A stretch of DNA of 64,000 nucleotides from Bin80 sp026708685 (lineage in GTDB: Bacteria > Bacteroidota > Rhodothermia > Rhodothermales > Bin80): assembly GCA_965200955.1 (NCBI GenBank), contig OZ241742.1, positions 1,798,001-1,862,000 on the forward strand. Direction: 5' to 3'. The notes beneath the pieces are model-generated. The model was not told the DNA's origin. It worked only from the letters and a program-made list of their open reading frames with translations, and ran no database searches. Position 1 is the first letter of the stretch, and every line of letters begins with the position of its first letter. Shown here piece after piece: positions 19,078 through 28,141 of this stretch. The translations under genes were made by a program, and so were the position numbers.

Positions 19078-20565
19078 TCACATGTGATTAAATATTCTTG
19101 GAATGGTTCTCTGCCAAAGTGAAAGACCTTGTTCAAGAGAAGTAACCAGCCAGTTTTCAAAGCGGGATTCCATTTCCTTGTACTCATCCTGGGCACTAAT
19201 CAAAAAAACTTCCTTACATACGGGTGATACACTTCCAATTTCAGATTCATTGCTACTGACTTGAACTTTCTCAAACCAAGTGGCTGTACAGGCGAATACC
19301 CCCTTAAAGTTATACCCAATTCCATGAAATGACACCAACAGAGAGCACTCACGATTGCTGTTATTTTCTTTGAAGCACAACCGTACATAAGATCGATAAA
19401 TATCCGTATCAGCATCATAATTGAATTCACGGGCTGAAGTGATGATTTGATTTCGATAATAATGACTATGGGGCGAATCAAACTCAGCATTATGAACAAA
19501 AAGATCAAATGATTTGGGAATTGTTTCGCCCAGATACGCTTTAATTTCCGTCATTTTTCCATGAGCAAGTTGATGCAGTTGTTCGGCGTACTGTGAGGTT
19601 ACCTTCCATTCATGCTCTAAGTGATCTTGCTCTGCTGCGAACATCATTTCAATAGATTTTAATCGCTTCCCAAGCTTAACATTACGATGAGTTTCTTTGA
19701 GAATGCTGAAAGCATCAAACAACTCGCGTTTAAGAACAAACACAAAAAATTCCACGAGTTCATTGAGTTTACCAAGATCAGCCTTCTCCAATGCATCAAT
19801 ATATGATGATCTGTTTTCTTCGCGAATCACTAACGGAAAAACTCCTCCTTGAATGAGAACCAATGTTGCCAACGCCCGGGCAACTCGACCATTCCCATCG
19901 GTAAACGGATGAATTTGTACAAATCTATGATGAAGCCATGCGGCCTCCACCTCTGGGGAAATATTCTTATCCATGTGATCAATATGCATTGCTATCAGAC
20001 GGTCCATTTCGGAATTTACATACTCAGGTGGACAATATTCATGAAGTTGTCCATCAGGCCGAGTCGGATTATTAGGAACTGTTTTGTACTTGCCAGACTC
20101 TATCTTAATGGGAATAATGCTTCCAAATTGATCTATTCCTTCAGTGTTTTTTTGATGTTTCGTAAAGAGAGCGTGTAATTCTTTAATGAAACTTGTTGAC
20201 AGTTGACGCTCCTGCTTCACGAAAGAAAAAACGAATTCAATGGCATCTTGTTGATCATGAATCATAGCAATGGTTCGTTCAGCCTCTCTATTTGACATCC
20301 GATGAGAGATGTAAGCGGCGTTTAATCCTCTTTCAATGAGAGTTTCGGTAGTCCCTTTGTCAAATGAATAAATACGCTCAATGAGACCAGTTTCAATGGC
20401 CCATCTTCTATTGATGCGTTGATCAAATTCATGTATGTCAGATAACTTTTCGCGCTGTTCATTCCAGAGTTTTGTGAGAATTCGAATCTCTCCAGTATTC
20501 ATGGTACTGGGATCTTGTTCATAGTCTAGGATTGGCTTCCAGCGATAATTAGAGTTCTCGTTCAT
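19078..20565 (-). CDS. Fic-family protein (probable AMPylase)
   Basis: 495 aa. The Fic motif is complete: HPFTDGNGRVAR at residues 219-230 (catalytic His219, Asp223). An N-terminal helix carries TGLIER (Thr59, Glu63). This matches the inhibitory (S/T)xxxE(G/N) motif except that the last position is Arg, so it is a class II Fic with the inhibitory glutamate kept. About residues 280-495 form an extra C-terminal region with predicted helices (SILKETHRNVKLGKRLKSIE) and then a beta-rich part with no known family. Fic enzymes transfer AMP or similar groups to proteins. It is a single gene, convergent with the ATPase/nuclease pair, and may belong to the same accessory cluster or act as a toxin or regulator. 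Confidence 0.88.
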   Translation of the reverse strand: MNENSNYRWKPILDYEQDPSTMNTGEIRILTKLWNEQREKLSDIHEFDQRINRRWAIETGLIERIYSFDKGTTETLIERGLNAAYISHRMSNREAERTIAMIHDQQDAIEFVFSFVKQERQLSTSFIKELHALFTKHQKNTEGIDQFGSIIPIKIESGKYKTVPNNPTRPDGQLHEYCPPEYVNSEMDRLIAMHIDHMDKNISPEVEAAWLHHRFVQIHPFTDGNGRVARALATLVLIQGGVFPLVIREENRSSYIDALEKADLGKLNELVEFFVFVLKRELFDAFSILKETHRNVKLGKRLKSIEMMFAAEQDHLEHEWKVTSQYAEQLHQLAHGKMTEIKAYLGETIPKSFDLFVHNAEFDSPHSHYYRNQIITSAREFNYDADTDIYRSYVRLCFKENNSNRECSLLVSFHGIGYNFKGVFACTATWFEKVQVSSNESEIGSVSPVCKEVFLISAQDEYKEMESRFENWLVTSLEQGLSLWQRTIPRIFNHM

Positions 20566-20764
20566 GAGTTAAAGGATAGAATGATAGCAAACAACTGAAA
20601 TGAGATGCAATAATGCAATACACATTCTGAATAGGGAAAATGGAATCCAAGAAGTGTAACATCAGACTTGAGCAGATTGCTTACAAATTTTAGAATTCAA
20701 CAAATCTTCTTCAAGGTATGAACATGCACTATCATTAAACGATTTCATCAATAACTGTTGAATG
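20566..20764. other. Spacer upstream of Fic gene
   Basis: No gene seen. It ends at the 8-base target duplication of the DruA-transposase element. Confidence 0.5.
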
Positions 20765-20803
20765 ACCTTGCCCTACCTTTCATACAAACTTTTAACTTGA
20801 CAT
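20765..20803 (+). repeat. Left end of DruA-IS4 element with target duplication
   Basis: ACCTTGCC (20765-20772) is the target duplication. The inverted repeat at 20773-20803 runs CTACCTTTCATACAAA ... ACTTGACAT. It matches the right end in 26-27 of 31 positions, differing only in the middle. Confidence 0.85.
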
Positions 20804-20957
20804 AGTTGATTTTACCCAAAATTGCCCATTTTTTGCTATGATGATGACATTTGGCTCAAAAACGATCCGTTTTGCAAATGAATTGATCTGCTGGCTATTT
20901 TTTGTAGAACCTTAGTCATTCAGAGGATGCAATTCACTGAAAAGCATATTAATATCT

Positions 20958-21001
20958 CAAATTTAGGGAATTATATACGTAATTACGCACACACCAATTT
21001 T
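20958..21001 (+). repeat. Left end of IS1595 with target duplication
   Basis: CAAATTTA at 20958-20965, then the inverted repeat 20966-21001, identical to the right end. Confidence 0.9.
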
Positions 21002-21042
21002 CATGTGTATATACTCCAGAGAATAACTTTCTTGCCATTTTC

Positions 21043-22041
21043 ATGAGCAAACGTACAGATAAAGCACCTGGTAAGAATTACCGTGAAGGAATCCCTCTGT
21101 TTGAACTGTTTCAGATGTTTCCTGACAATGAGACGGCCGAAACATGGCTGGAACAGTGTAGATGGGGAGATCAAGGTCCCGAATGCCCCCGATGCAAAAG
21201 CAGGGAAAAGATTACTGAAGCCCGTAATCGTAAGCCTGTTGCCTACTGGTGTGGTCTTTGTAGAGAACGATTTAATGTGCGTACCAATACGGTCATGCAA
21301 TCCAGTAAACTTTCCTATCAGACCTGGGTGATTGCCATGTATTTGTATGTGTGCAATCTGAAAGGAGTTTCAAGTATGAAATTGCACCGGGATCTGGGAA
21401 TTACGCAGAAATCTGCATGGTTTTTGGCACATAGATTACGCGAGGCAATGGTTTCAGTCAATGCAACCTTTGAGGGTCCAGTAGAAGTAGACGAAACCTA
21501 TATTGGTGGCAAGGAAAAGAACAAGCATACATCCAAGAAACTCAACAAAGGTAGAGGATCGGTCGGCAAAACGGCGGTCGTGGGTGCTAAAGACCGTAAG
21601 ACAAATCAGATCCATGCACAAGTGGTTGAAGATACAAAAGCAGATACAATACAGGACTTTGTAACGAATTCAACGGGAAAAGATGCCCAAGTGTACACAG
21701 ATGACAATCGGTCGTATATTGGTCTAGACCGACTGCATGAATCGGTAAATCACTCTGCCAGAGAATAGGTCCGAGGACAAGCTCATACCAATGGAATTGA
21801 ATCCTTTTGGGCCATCATCAAGCGGGCCTACAAGGGAACCTACCACAAGTTCAGTAGAAAGCACTTGAGTCGGTATATCCTTGAGTTTACAGGAAGGCAC
21901 AATATTCGCAAAATGAATACGATTGATCAAATGAACCGAATGGTTTTGAATATGGTAGGAAAGAGAATTCGTTACATTGACTTGATTGAAGACCATGGAT
22001 TAGAATCGGGTGCAAGGGCTACGGCTCATCATTGCCGATGA
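21043..22041 (+). pseudogene. IS1595/ISXO2-type transposase with an in-frame stop
   Basis: The frame encodes a zinc-ribbon (CPRCKS, YWCGLCRERF), a helix-turn-helix region, and the DDE domain (VEVDETYIGGKEK, QVYTDDNRSY). It hits TAG at 21766-21768. The same frame then continues unbroken to 22041 with VRGQAHTNGIESFWAIIKR, KFSRKHLSRYILEFTGRHN. Homologues usually have Tyr at this site (EYVRG), so a TAT/TAC codon has probably become TAG. The truncated product lacks the catalytic Glu of IESFW, so this copy should not move itself unless the stop is read through. Full length would be 332 aa. Confidence 0.9.
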
Positions 22042-22243
22042 AACCGCCCATACTGGAGTAGCCGTCAAGATGAAGGTTATGATGGAGTGGGAAATGTAAT
22101 CTGCGTCTGGATCAAATACATCACATCCTATATGTATTCTGAACATTCACGAGGAATATCTCATTTGGGTGAGACCAGAGGAATAGGGGTGGGGAGTATG
22201 AGAGTTGTCGAAGTGGATCCGTAAAAGGCAGTAACGTCCAAGA

Positions 22244-22375
22244 ATGAGCAAAAAATCTGATCTACAAACGCCTAAGATAGATCTTAAAACCGCCACGGCA
22301 AAAGCCCAGGCCTTAGCGAAGTCAGTCCTCGCAACGAAGCCAAAACCTCGCCAGCCTAATAAGAAAAAGAGTTAA
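22244..22375 (+). CDS. Short basic ORF inside the IS1595 element
   Basis: 43 codons from ATG 22244: begins MSKKSDLQTPKIDLKTATAK and ends in a Lys-rich tail. No known domain; highly charged and probably disordered. It lies between the transposase and the right inverted repeat, about 200 bases after the transposase stop. Small basic ORFs in this position occur in some IS1595 relatives as I recall, but I could not check. It may bind DNA or RNA, or be a passenger without function. Confidence 0.45.
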   Translation: MSKKSDLQTPKIDLKTATAKAQALAKSVLATKPKPRQPNKKKS

Positions 22376-22382
22376 AACGGTA

Positions 22383-22426
22383 AAAATTGGTGTGTGCGTA
22401 ATTACGTATATAATTCCCCAAATTTA
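22383..22426 (-). repeat. Right end of IS1595 with target duplication
   Basis: Inverted repeat 22383-22418 followed by CAAATTTA at 22419-22426. The last three bases of the duplication are the DruA-transposase stop codon. Confidence 0.9.
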
Positions 22427-24697
22427 AGTATCTTCATTTCTCGGATACTCCCCAGCCTTGCTACGCTCCCGATCTCCAAACTCGGCTCCTATTTCTAAAC
22501 GTTTATATCCACGCCACATAACTTCAACACCCGGAAGACGATTCTTCCTGTGCTGATATCCGCCCATAAGGGCAACCAAAAAGGTCGCGGATTGCAAATC
22601 CTCTGGTTCTGGAAACTCATAGTGCTCCGCGAATAGTTGTAGAGCACGAATCTGACTCTCAGTAAACATCATCTCAGGTGATGCATTGGGAACCGTGCGT
22701 CTAAGAAACGTCAACAACATGAGCCTCCAAGCAATCACCATATGGATGGTGACTGCACGATGAAGTTGTACCGCAGATCGCAAACGCAAATCCTCTACTT
22801 TGCATCCATTTTTTAAGACGCGAAAGAGATCCTCAATCCGCCACCGCAACAGGTAATACTTAACGATCTCTTTGGCATCTTTCAAGGTATGCACTGGAAG
22901 GCTCGTCAGTAGAAACCACTCCAATGCATTTGAGTCCTGGTCCATCTCTCCAATCTGAATCGCTGTCATAGACCCACAGGGTAAATCCACCAACCCATAT
23001 CGTATCTCCATCAGGGCCTCTTTTCCATCCCGACCTTCATGGACGACCCGACCTGACTTTACTCGACGACTCAACCGCTGAACGGAAAACTCAATCTGTC
23101 CGGCCGGTGCCATGTCTCGGAGGGTTTTAAATAGTTTTTTTCCGTCGGGCAGATTCCGATTATGCTTTGCACGAACCAACACATCCACACGCTGACTGCG
23201 CAGGCATCGCCCCATCAAAGATGCACTGTCGCCCTCTCGATCAATGATCACCACCATCTTGGTAGAGCGCCGAATTTCTCTGGCACACTCAATCACATCG
23301 TCCACTGCATCCTCCCACCGTTGACGGTCAGGATGTTGAACCATTGGATTGGACGGTGTATAACCACAACGCAAGACACCTATAGGGAGTCCCTCGTCGG
23401 TGACCGCTAACGTCGCATGCAGACGAACCCCTTCGGCTTCCGAACTCGTCTGATTGCGTCCAATAACCTCTAATCCATCACACGATGGACGCGTATTATA
23501 GGTGATTTTGGTCTCATCAATCAAACAGAGGGCGATCTTCTGCCCTCGAATTCGTTTTACCGTTTGATCGCGATGCGGTGCCAGAATCCGTTCGGGGGTT
23601 ATGGACTCGGTATTTGGGTGGTCAATAAACCGATAATATCCTGTAACGGCTGCAAGATCCATTTCAATATTTGCTGTTATGGGTTCACCAGGCGAACGAC
23701 TCACTAAACGGGCAATTGATACTAGGCGTTTCGTTAAACTCTTATATCCAAAATCGGCTGCCCCAAACTCCTGAGCCGCCCAATGATCCCCATCTAATCC
23801 TGCTCCAATCTCTAAGATCGGATACACCGGTGCAGCAGAGAGACCTAGTTGTTGTCGCCAGTGTATGGGAAACTCATACCACCAAATGGCTTTTTTGCTC
23901 CGTGGAGTCGCACCAGTGGGAGCATAACGTCCACGCCCTTTGGTGTATCCAATTCGGTGAAACCCCGCTGCATGAAAACAGCTACCCGAATACGAAGGAT
24001 CAACAAAGGTTTCTACCGCCCAAATATGGATTTGGTGATCTTGATACATATCCATGCTCATGTGTCGTAGGCAACGAGCGAGCAAATAACTGGCCAAGTT
24101 TTTGCACGCGACTCCTGGTCGGATAAGAAAACGGCATAACCCCATCACATGCGACAGATGCACTCTCCGTTGTTGGTCAGACCACCCGATCCAAGCTTCA
24201 CGTGATTCTAACTTCGGAGCCGATGCTGCAAATCCAATGGCTCCAAGATACCCATGATCACTGGCGAACAAATACTTTTTCTGATGCCCAGCAAACTTGG
24301 TTATACCCAATGGATGCTCATGGGCAATCAATGTATTCCAGAGGGCTAAATCTCGACGTGTTTTTACCAATTCTATCCGCAATCCTTTAATGGACTCAAT
24401 ACGGTTGGGAACGTTATGAGGTGGCGGAACCGGGTCTCCAAGTAAGCGTGCGTTGGGACGACCTGAACGCGACTCGGTAGGTGGAAGGGCAATCTTGGTC
24501 TCTTGATCCAGAGTGACTAAGGCCGACAGGCAACTTGAAGTCTGAAAGTTTCCCTTCGCTGTAATGAATTTGAATTCTTTGCAAACCTGACGTGCTAAAT
24601 CGGTGCGACCGCTTGACGAATGCCTCTTTAAGACATCATTTAAGCGGGGCAAAGAGTCCCTTAAACAGGATAAAATGGGTGGCTGATAACTGCTCAT
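22424..24697 (-). CDS. IS4-family transposase with N-terminal DruA-like (DUF4338) domain
   Basis: 757 aa from ATG 24697 (an in-frame TTG at 24712 is the other option). Residues about 85-275 match the DruA/DUF4338 family by motif: GAIGFAASAPKLESREAWIG, RRVHLSHVMGLCRFLIRPGV, NLASYLLARCLR, VETFVDPSYSGSCFHAAGF, IGYTKGRGR. The second half (about 300-757) is a Tn5/IS50-like transposase: NIEMDLAAVTGYYRF, LIDETKITYN, VVIIDREGDSASLM, and the YREK block YLLRWRIEDLFRVLKNGCK. DruA is best known from the Druantia anti-phage system. Here it is fused to a DDE transposase in one protein, inside terminal repeats. The gene is intact; a nested IS1595 ends at its stop codon. The DruA part may help target DNA or repair ends (inference). 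Confidence 0.85.
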   Translation of the reverse strand: MSSYQPPILSCLRDSLPRLNDVLKRHSSSGRTDLARQVCKEFKFITAKGNFQTSSCLSALVTLDQETKIALPPTESRSGRPNARLLGDPVPPPHNVPNRIESIKGLRIELVKTRRDLALWNTLIAHEHPLGITKFAGHQKKYLFASDHGYLGAIGFAASAPKLESREAWIGWSDQQRRVHLSHVMGLCRFLIRPGVACKNLASYLLARCLRHMSMDMYQDHQIHIWAVETFVDPSYSGSCFHAAGFHRIGYTKGRGRYAPTGATPRSKKAIWWYEFPIHWRQQLGLSAAPVYPILEIGAGLDGDHWAAQEFGAADFGYKSLTKRLVSIARLVSRSPGEPITANIEMDLAAVTGYYRFIDHPNTESITPERILAPHRDQTVKRIRGQKIALCLIDETKITYNTRPSCDGLEVIGRNQTSSEAEGVRLHATLAVTDEGLPIGVLRCGYTPSNPMVQHPDRQRWEDAVDDVIECAREIRRSTKMVVIIDREGDSASLMGRCLRSQRVDVLVRAKHNRNLPDGKKLFKTLRDMAPAGQIEFSVQRLSRRVKSGRVVHEGRDGKEALMEIRYGLVDLPCGSMTAIQIGEMDQDSNALEWFLLTSLPVHTLKDAKEIVKYYLLRWRIEDLFRVLKNGCKVEDLRLRSAVQLHRAVTIHMVIAWRLMLLTFLRRTVPNASPEMMFTESQIRALQLFAEHYEFPEPEDLQSATFLVALMGGYQHRKNRLPGVEVMWRGYKRLEIGAEFGDRERSKAGEYPRNEDT

Positions 24698-24726
24698 ACC
24701 ACCAATATACAAATTTCATACCCCCA

Positions 24727-24765
24727 ATGTCAAGTCGAAGATTTGTATGAAAGGTAGACCTTGCC
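24727..24765 (-). repeat. Right end of DruA-IS4 element with target duplication
   Basis: Inverted repeat 24727-24757 (ATGTCAAGT ... TTTGTATGAAAGGTAG) followed by the duplication ACCTTGCC at 24758-24765. Confidence 0.85.
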
Positions 24766-24987
24766 TCAACGATGATAAAATAGTGATGAAGTCACAGAAA
24801 TAGCATATTGACTGATAAAACCAAGAAAAGTCACTTTTAAGCCATAGACAGGAATTGTATTCATGGAATCATACTCGGATGAACCTATTGGGTGTTCAAT
24901 CGTAATTCCACAACTTACGTCTCAGGATCCAAGTTTTATCACAGTCATGCAAGGTTTTCATTTCGCCACATTCCAATCACTCCATCC

Positions 24988-27900
24988 ATGTCTCTGCCAT
25001 TTGGTAGATTGCTCTTTGTGATTTTACTATCCATCACACATTTGAGTGAAGCATTATCCCAAGCTCTTGAATCAGGATATCAGCCACAGGCGGTCGTGGT
25101 TCAGTTTAGCACCAACGTACTGATTTCAGAAGGGTTGAGCAAAACAGGTCTTGAAGTATTTGATCAAAAGGCACATAAATACAAAGTCCATACTATGACG
25201 AGAATGTTTCCATTCTTGGATCGTCTTGTACCTACAGAAAAGACTGAGGCGAATCTTTCAGCACTGCGTCATACCTATTATGTCTACTACGACGCTGTTG
25301 AGCCACCCGATCGAGTGGCATTAGATTTGATGAAAGAAAAGGATGTCATCTATGCAGAACCCATCCATATCAATCAATCCCATGGTTCAATTGCCCATGA
25401 AGGACCGGATGATCCTCTGTATGATCAGCTATCCTACCTACAACATATTCGCTTGCCCGAAGCTTGGGACATCGTCAAGAGCAATGATGCATCCACTCCA
25501 GTGGTGGTTGCGATCGTAGATACAGGATCCGACTGGAGACATGAAGACCTCCGTGCGAATGTGTGGACCAATGGAGATGAGATCCCCAGTAATGGGGTTG
25601 ATGATGACGAAAATGGATTAATCGACGACATTCATGGAGTCAATTTTTGCAATCAAAATGCACCAAACAATGATCCTGGGAGCTTGAATCAAAACAGAGA
25701 TGATGGTTTTCACGGGACGGCCGTAGCTGGTGTTGCCAGTGCCGTCAGTGATAACGGAATTGGGATTACGGGAGCCGCATGGAATGCACAGTTAATGCAT
25801 GTCAAAGTCGTTTGCTCAGCTGGGCAGGCATTCCATTATGAAGGGATTGCCTATGCGGCCATGAATGGTGCAGATATTATCAATACCAGTTGGGGTGCGA
25901 CCCACTTAGGTCCTGTTCCACCAACCAGTTATATTGCACAGACTTTGGACCTTGCCACGGATTTGGGAGCACTGGTGGTTGCATCTGCGGGGAATAACCC
26001 CTTGAATTCCAGTCAGTATCCTCACTATCCAGCTCGGTACTATCGAGTCCTATCCGTTGGTGCAACACAAAAAGATTCTCGAGAGTTAGCAGGTTTTTCA
26101 GCTTACGGCAAGACCGTGGATGTATTTGCTCCCGGAGTGAGTATTCTAACAACCTTTCCCGAAAACATGTACAAGACAGCACGAGGTACATCATTTTCAG
26201 CACCCTTGGTGAGCGGCATAGCGGCTCTGATCAAAACCCGTTTTCCAGACATTCCACCAGATGCTCTGCGGGAGAGAATTCGACTTTCCAGTGAAAATAT
26301 TGATCAACATAACCATCAGAGATTCACCCAACAACTTGGACGTGGATTTGTCAATGCATTCGCAAGTCTACAGCCCCCGACTCTTCCTGGGATTCGGTTA
26401 CGAAAATGGTCTTTGAACGACATCAATGGCAATGGTCAGATTGATTCGGGTAATCAAGTGGAGGTACATGTACAGATCACCAATTTCTTGGCAGATTCCG
26501 AGCAACTCACACTTGAATTAGTGCCCGCAGATCCATACCCTTTCCTTTCATTCCAGTCCAGTCAAGTCATGATTGGTCAACTGAAAAGTCAACAATCTGC
26601 CGATGCGATCTTCCGTTTTTCGGTCAACGATCATGCGCCTTCTTACCAAACCGTGACATTTTATCCTCGCGTTCGTGATGGCACTCACACCGATGATATT
26701 GAAGAGCTAAGTTTTGGAATCAATACGTATCTACCCGAAACGATTTCTGCGTTACAAGCCCTGTACCATTCTACGGCTGGACATCGATGGATTACCAATT
26801 CCAACTGGAATACGGGATCTCCCTCCAATGCCTTGGATTTGATGAGTTGGTATGGTGTGAGCGTGGGAGATTTTTCAGTGAGGGGTATTTCTCTTCCGTA
26901 TAACAATCTCAATGGTACCATTCCCCCCGAATTGAGACAACTCCAAAACCTTTGGTCTTTGATCCTCCTTGGCAATTCACTGGTCGGTGAAATTCCTGAT
27001 GAACTGAGTGAACTATCACATTTGAGTGAATTGGACCTGGGTGAAAACTCTCTATCGGGGAGAATCCCTATGTCGCTCAGTCATCTTAAAAAGATGACAA
27101 GACTTGAACTCCACCACAATGCACTCGTTGGATCCATCCCGAAAGAATTGGGACAACTCAAGGATCTCTTTACACTAAAGCTCAGCCACAATCAATTATC
27201 GGGTCAGATTCCCGAGGAGCTTGGCCAACTGGATCTTCTCTATGAATTGAATCTTGCCCATAATGTCCTTACTGGCACACTGCCCCGTAGTCTTATGCAA
27301 ATTCAATCCCTAAAGATCTTAGAATTTGATGGACAGAATGTGTGTGCTCCAGCTGATGATGAGTTTCAGAGTTGGCTTCAAAGGATTCCCTCAGTAAAAG
27401 GGCCGACATGCAAGGGACTGGTATTTGAGCATGAAGTGGAATATCAGTCCTTCATACAAGGAGTAGAGATCACTCCGCTAACCTTGCCAGAGGCGATCGG
27501 TGGTGCTCCCCCGATGACTTATTCACTCAAACCTGCTCTTCCTACTGGACTGGTCTTTGATCAAGAGTTCAGAACAATTCAGGGAATCCCAAGCATAACC
27601 ATCAAGAAAACGGATTATGTTTACTCTGCAACGGATTCCAATTTGTTGAGTGATAGTCTATCGTTCACTATGGAGGTTGTTTCGCCAGTATCAACCGAGG
27701 ATGATGGGATACCACAACAATTTGCTCTCCACAGCAATTATCCTAATCCATTTGCGGATAGGACTCATCTTCGGATGGACCTTCCCTGGACGGCAGAAGT
27801 CAGGGTGGAAGTATTGGATATTACGGGGCGAGTTGTATTTATATCATCACCTAAGCGGATGACCGCTGGTTGGTCAAACGAGGTGAAAATCAATGGAGAT

Positions 27901-27993
27901 GGTCTATCGGCAGGAATTTATTTATACAGAGTGAGCGTCCATTCACCTGATGGCTATTCCGAATACAAGGGAAGTTTTGTGCGTGCTGGATAA
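24988..27993 (+). CDS. T9SS-secreted subtilisin-like protease with leucine-rich repeats
   Basis: The ATG at 24988 gives a good signal peptide (MSLPFGRLLFVILLSITHL, cleaved near EALSQ); an upstream in-frame GTG at 24892 does not. A propeptide is followed by a peptidase S8 domain with all catalytic residues: Asp178 (VAIVDTGSDW), His242 (GFHGTAVAGVAS), Asn336 (ASAGNN) and Ser402 (GTSFSAPLVSGIAAL). Plant-type LRRs cover about residues 590-790 (LNGTIPPELRQLQNLWSLIL, LSGQIPEELGQLDLLYELNL). Then a He_PIG-like Ig domain and a T9SS sorting domain (LHSNYPNPFADRTHLRM, AGIYLYRVSV). Total 1001 aa. It should be a surface or secreted protease whose LRR part binds protein partners or substrates. Monocistronic. 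Confidence 0.92.
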   Translation: MSLPFGRLLFVILLSITHLSEALSQALESGYQPQAVVVQFSTNVLISEGLSKTGLEVFDQKAHKYKVHTMTRMFPFLDRLVPTEKTEANLSALRHTYYVYYDAVEPPDRVALDLMKEKDVIYAEPIHINQSHGSIAHEGPDDPLYDQLSYLQHIRLPEAWDIVKSNDASTPVVVAIVDTGSDWRHEDLRANVWTNGDEIPSNGVDDDENGLIDDIHGVNFCNQNAPNNDPGSLNQNRDDGFHGTAVAGVASAVSDNGIGITGAAWNAQLMHVKVVCSAGQAFHYEGIAYAAMNGADIINTSWGATHLGPVPPTSYIAQTLDLATDLGALVVASAGNNPLNSSQYPHYPARYYRVLSVGATQKDSRELAGFSAYGKTVDVFAPGVSILTTFPENMYKTARGTSFSAPLVSGIAALIKTRFPDIPPDALRERIRLSSENIDQHNHQRFTQQLGRGFVNAFASLQPPTLPGIRLRKWSLNDINGNGQIDSGNQVEVHVQITNFLADSEQLTLELVPADPYPFLSFQSSQVMIGQLKSQQSADAIFRFSVNDHAPSYQTVTFYPRVRDGTHTDDIEELSFGINTYLPETISALQALYHSTAGHRWITNSNWNTGSPSNALDLMSWYGVSVGDFSVRGISLPYNNLNGTIPPELRQLQNLWSLILLGNSLVGEIPDELSELSHLSELDLGENSLSGRIPMSLSHLKKMTRLELHHNALVGSIPKELGQLKDLFTLKLSHNQLSGQIPEELGQLDLLYELNLAHNVLTGTLPRSLMQIQSLKILEFDGQNVCAPADDEFQSWLQRIPSVKGPTCKGLVFEHEVEYQSFIQGVEITPLTLPEAIGGAPPMTYSLKPALPTGLVFDQEFRTIQGIPSITIKKTDYVYSATDSNLLSDSLSFTMEVVSPVSTEDDGIPQQFALHSNYPNPFADRTHLRMDLPWTAEVRVEVLDITGRVVFISSPKRMTAGWSNEVKINGDGLSAGIYLYRVSVHSPDGYSEYKGSFVRAG

Positions 27994-28141
27994 TGGCATT
28001 TTGATTCAATGGTATTTCTTGGGAAGATTGATGCTGATCTAAGGGATCCAATATCATCGCATGATATGGTTTTGTCTACGAAAAGTCGTTCTTTAATGGC
28101 TCATCTCATATTCAAGTTTTTTGGTTGATCCCATTGAACTC

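Larger units (their letters stand above)
20966..22418 (+). mobile_element. IS1595-type insertion sequence nested in the DruA-IS4 element
   Basis: Perfect 36-base inverted repeats (20966-21001 and 22383-22418) begin GGGAATTATATACG. They are flanked by an exact 8-base direct repeat CAAATTTA (20958-20965 and 22419-22426). Eight-base duplications and GGG-start ends are usual for IS1595. It holds a transposase gene with an in-frame stop and a 43-aa basic ORF. The right duplication contains the stop codon of the DruA-transposase gene (22424-22426), so the insertion left that gene intact. Confidence 0.93.
20773..24757 (-). mobile_element. IS4-type element with DruA-fused transposase, carrying a nested IS1595
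   Basis: Bounded by 31-base imperfect inverted repeats (20773-20803 and 24727-24757) and an exact 8-base direct repeat ACCTTGCC outside them (20765-20772 and 24758-24765). Total 3985 bases; without the nested IS (1453 plus 8 duplicated bases) the element is about 2.52 kb with one gene on the minus strand. The IS4 family usually makes 8-12 base duplications, which fits. The intact duplication suggests fairly recent insertion. It lies between the Fic gene and the subtilase gene and disrupts no recognisable gene. Confidence 0.85.
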
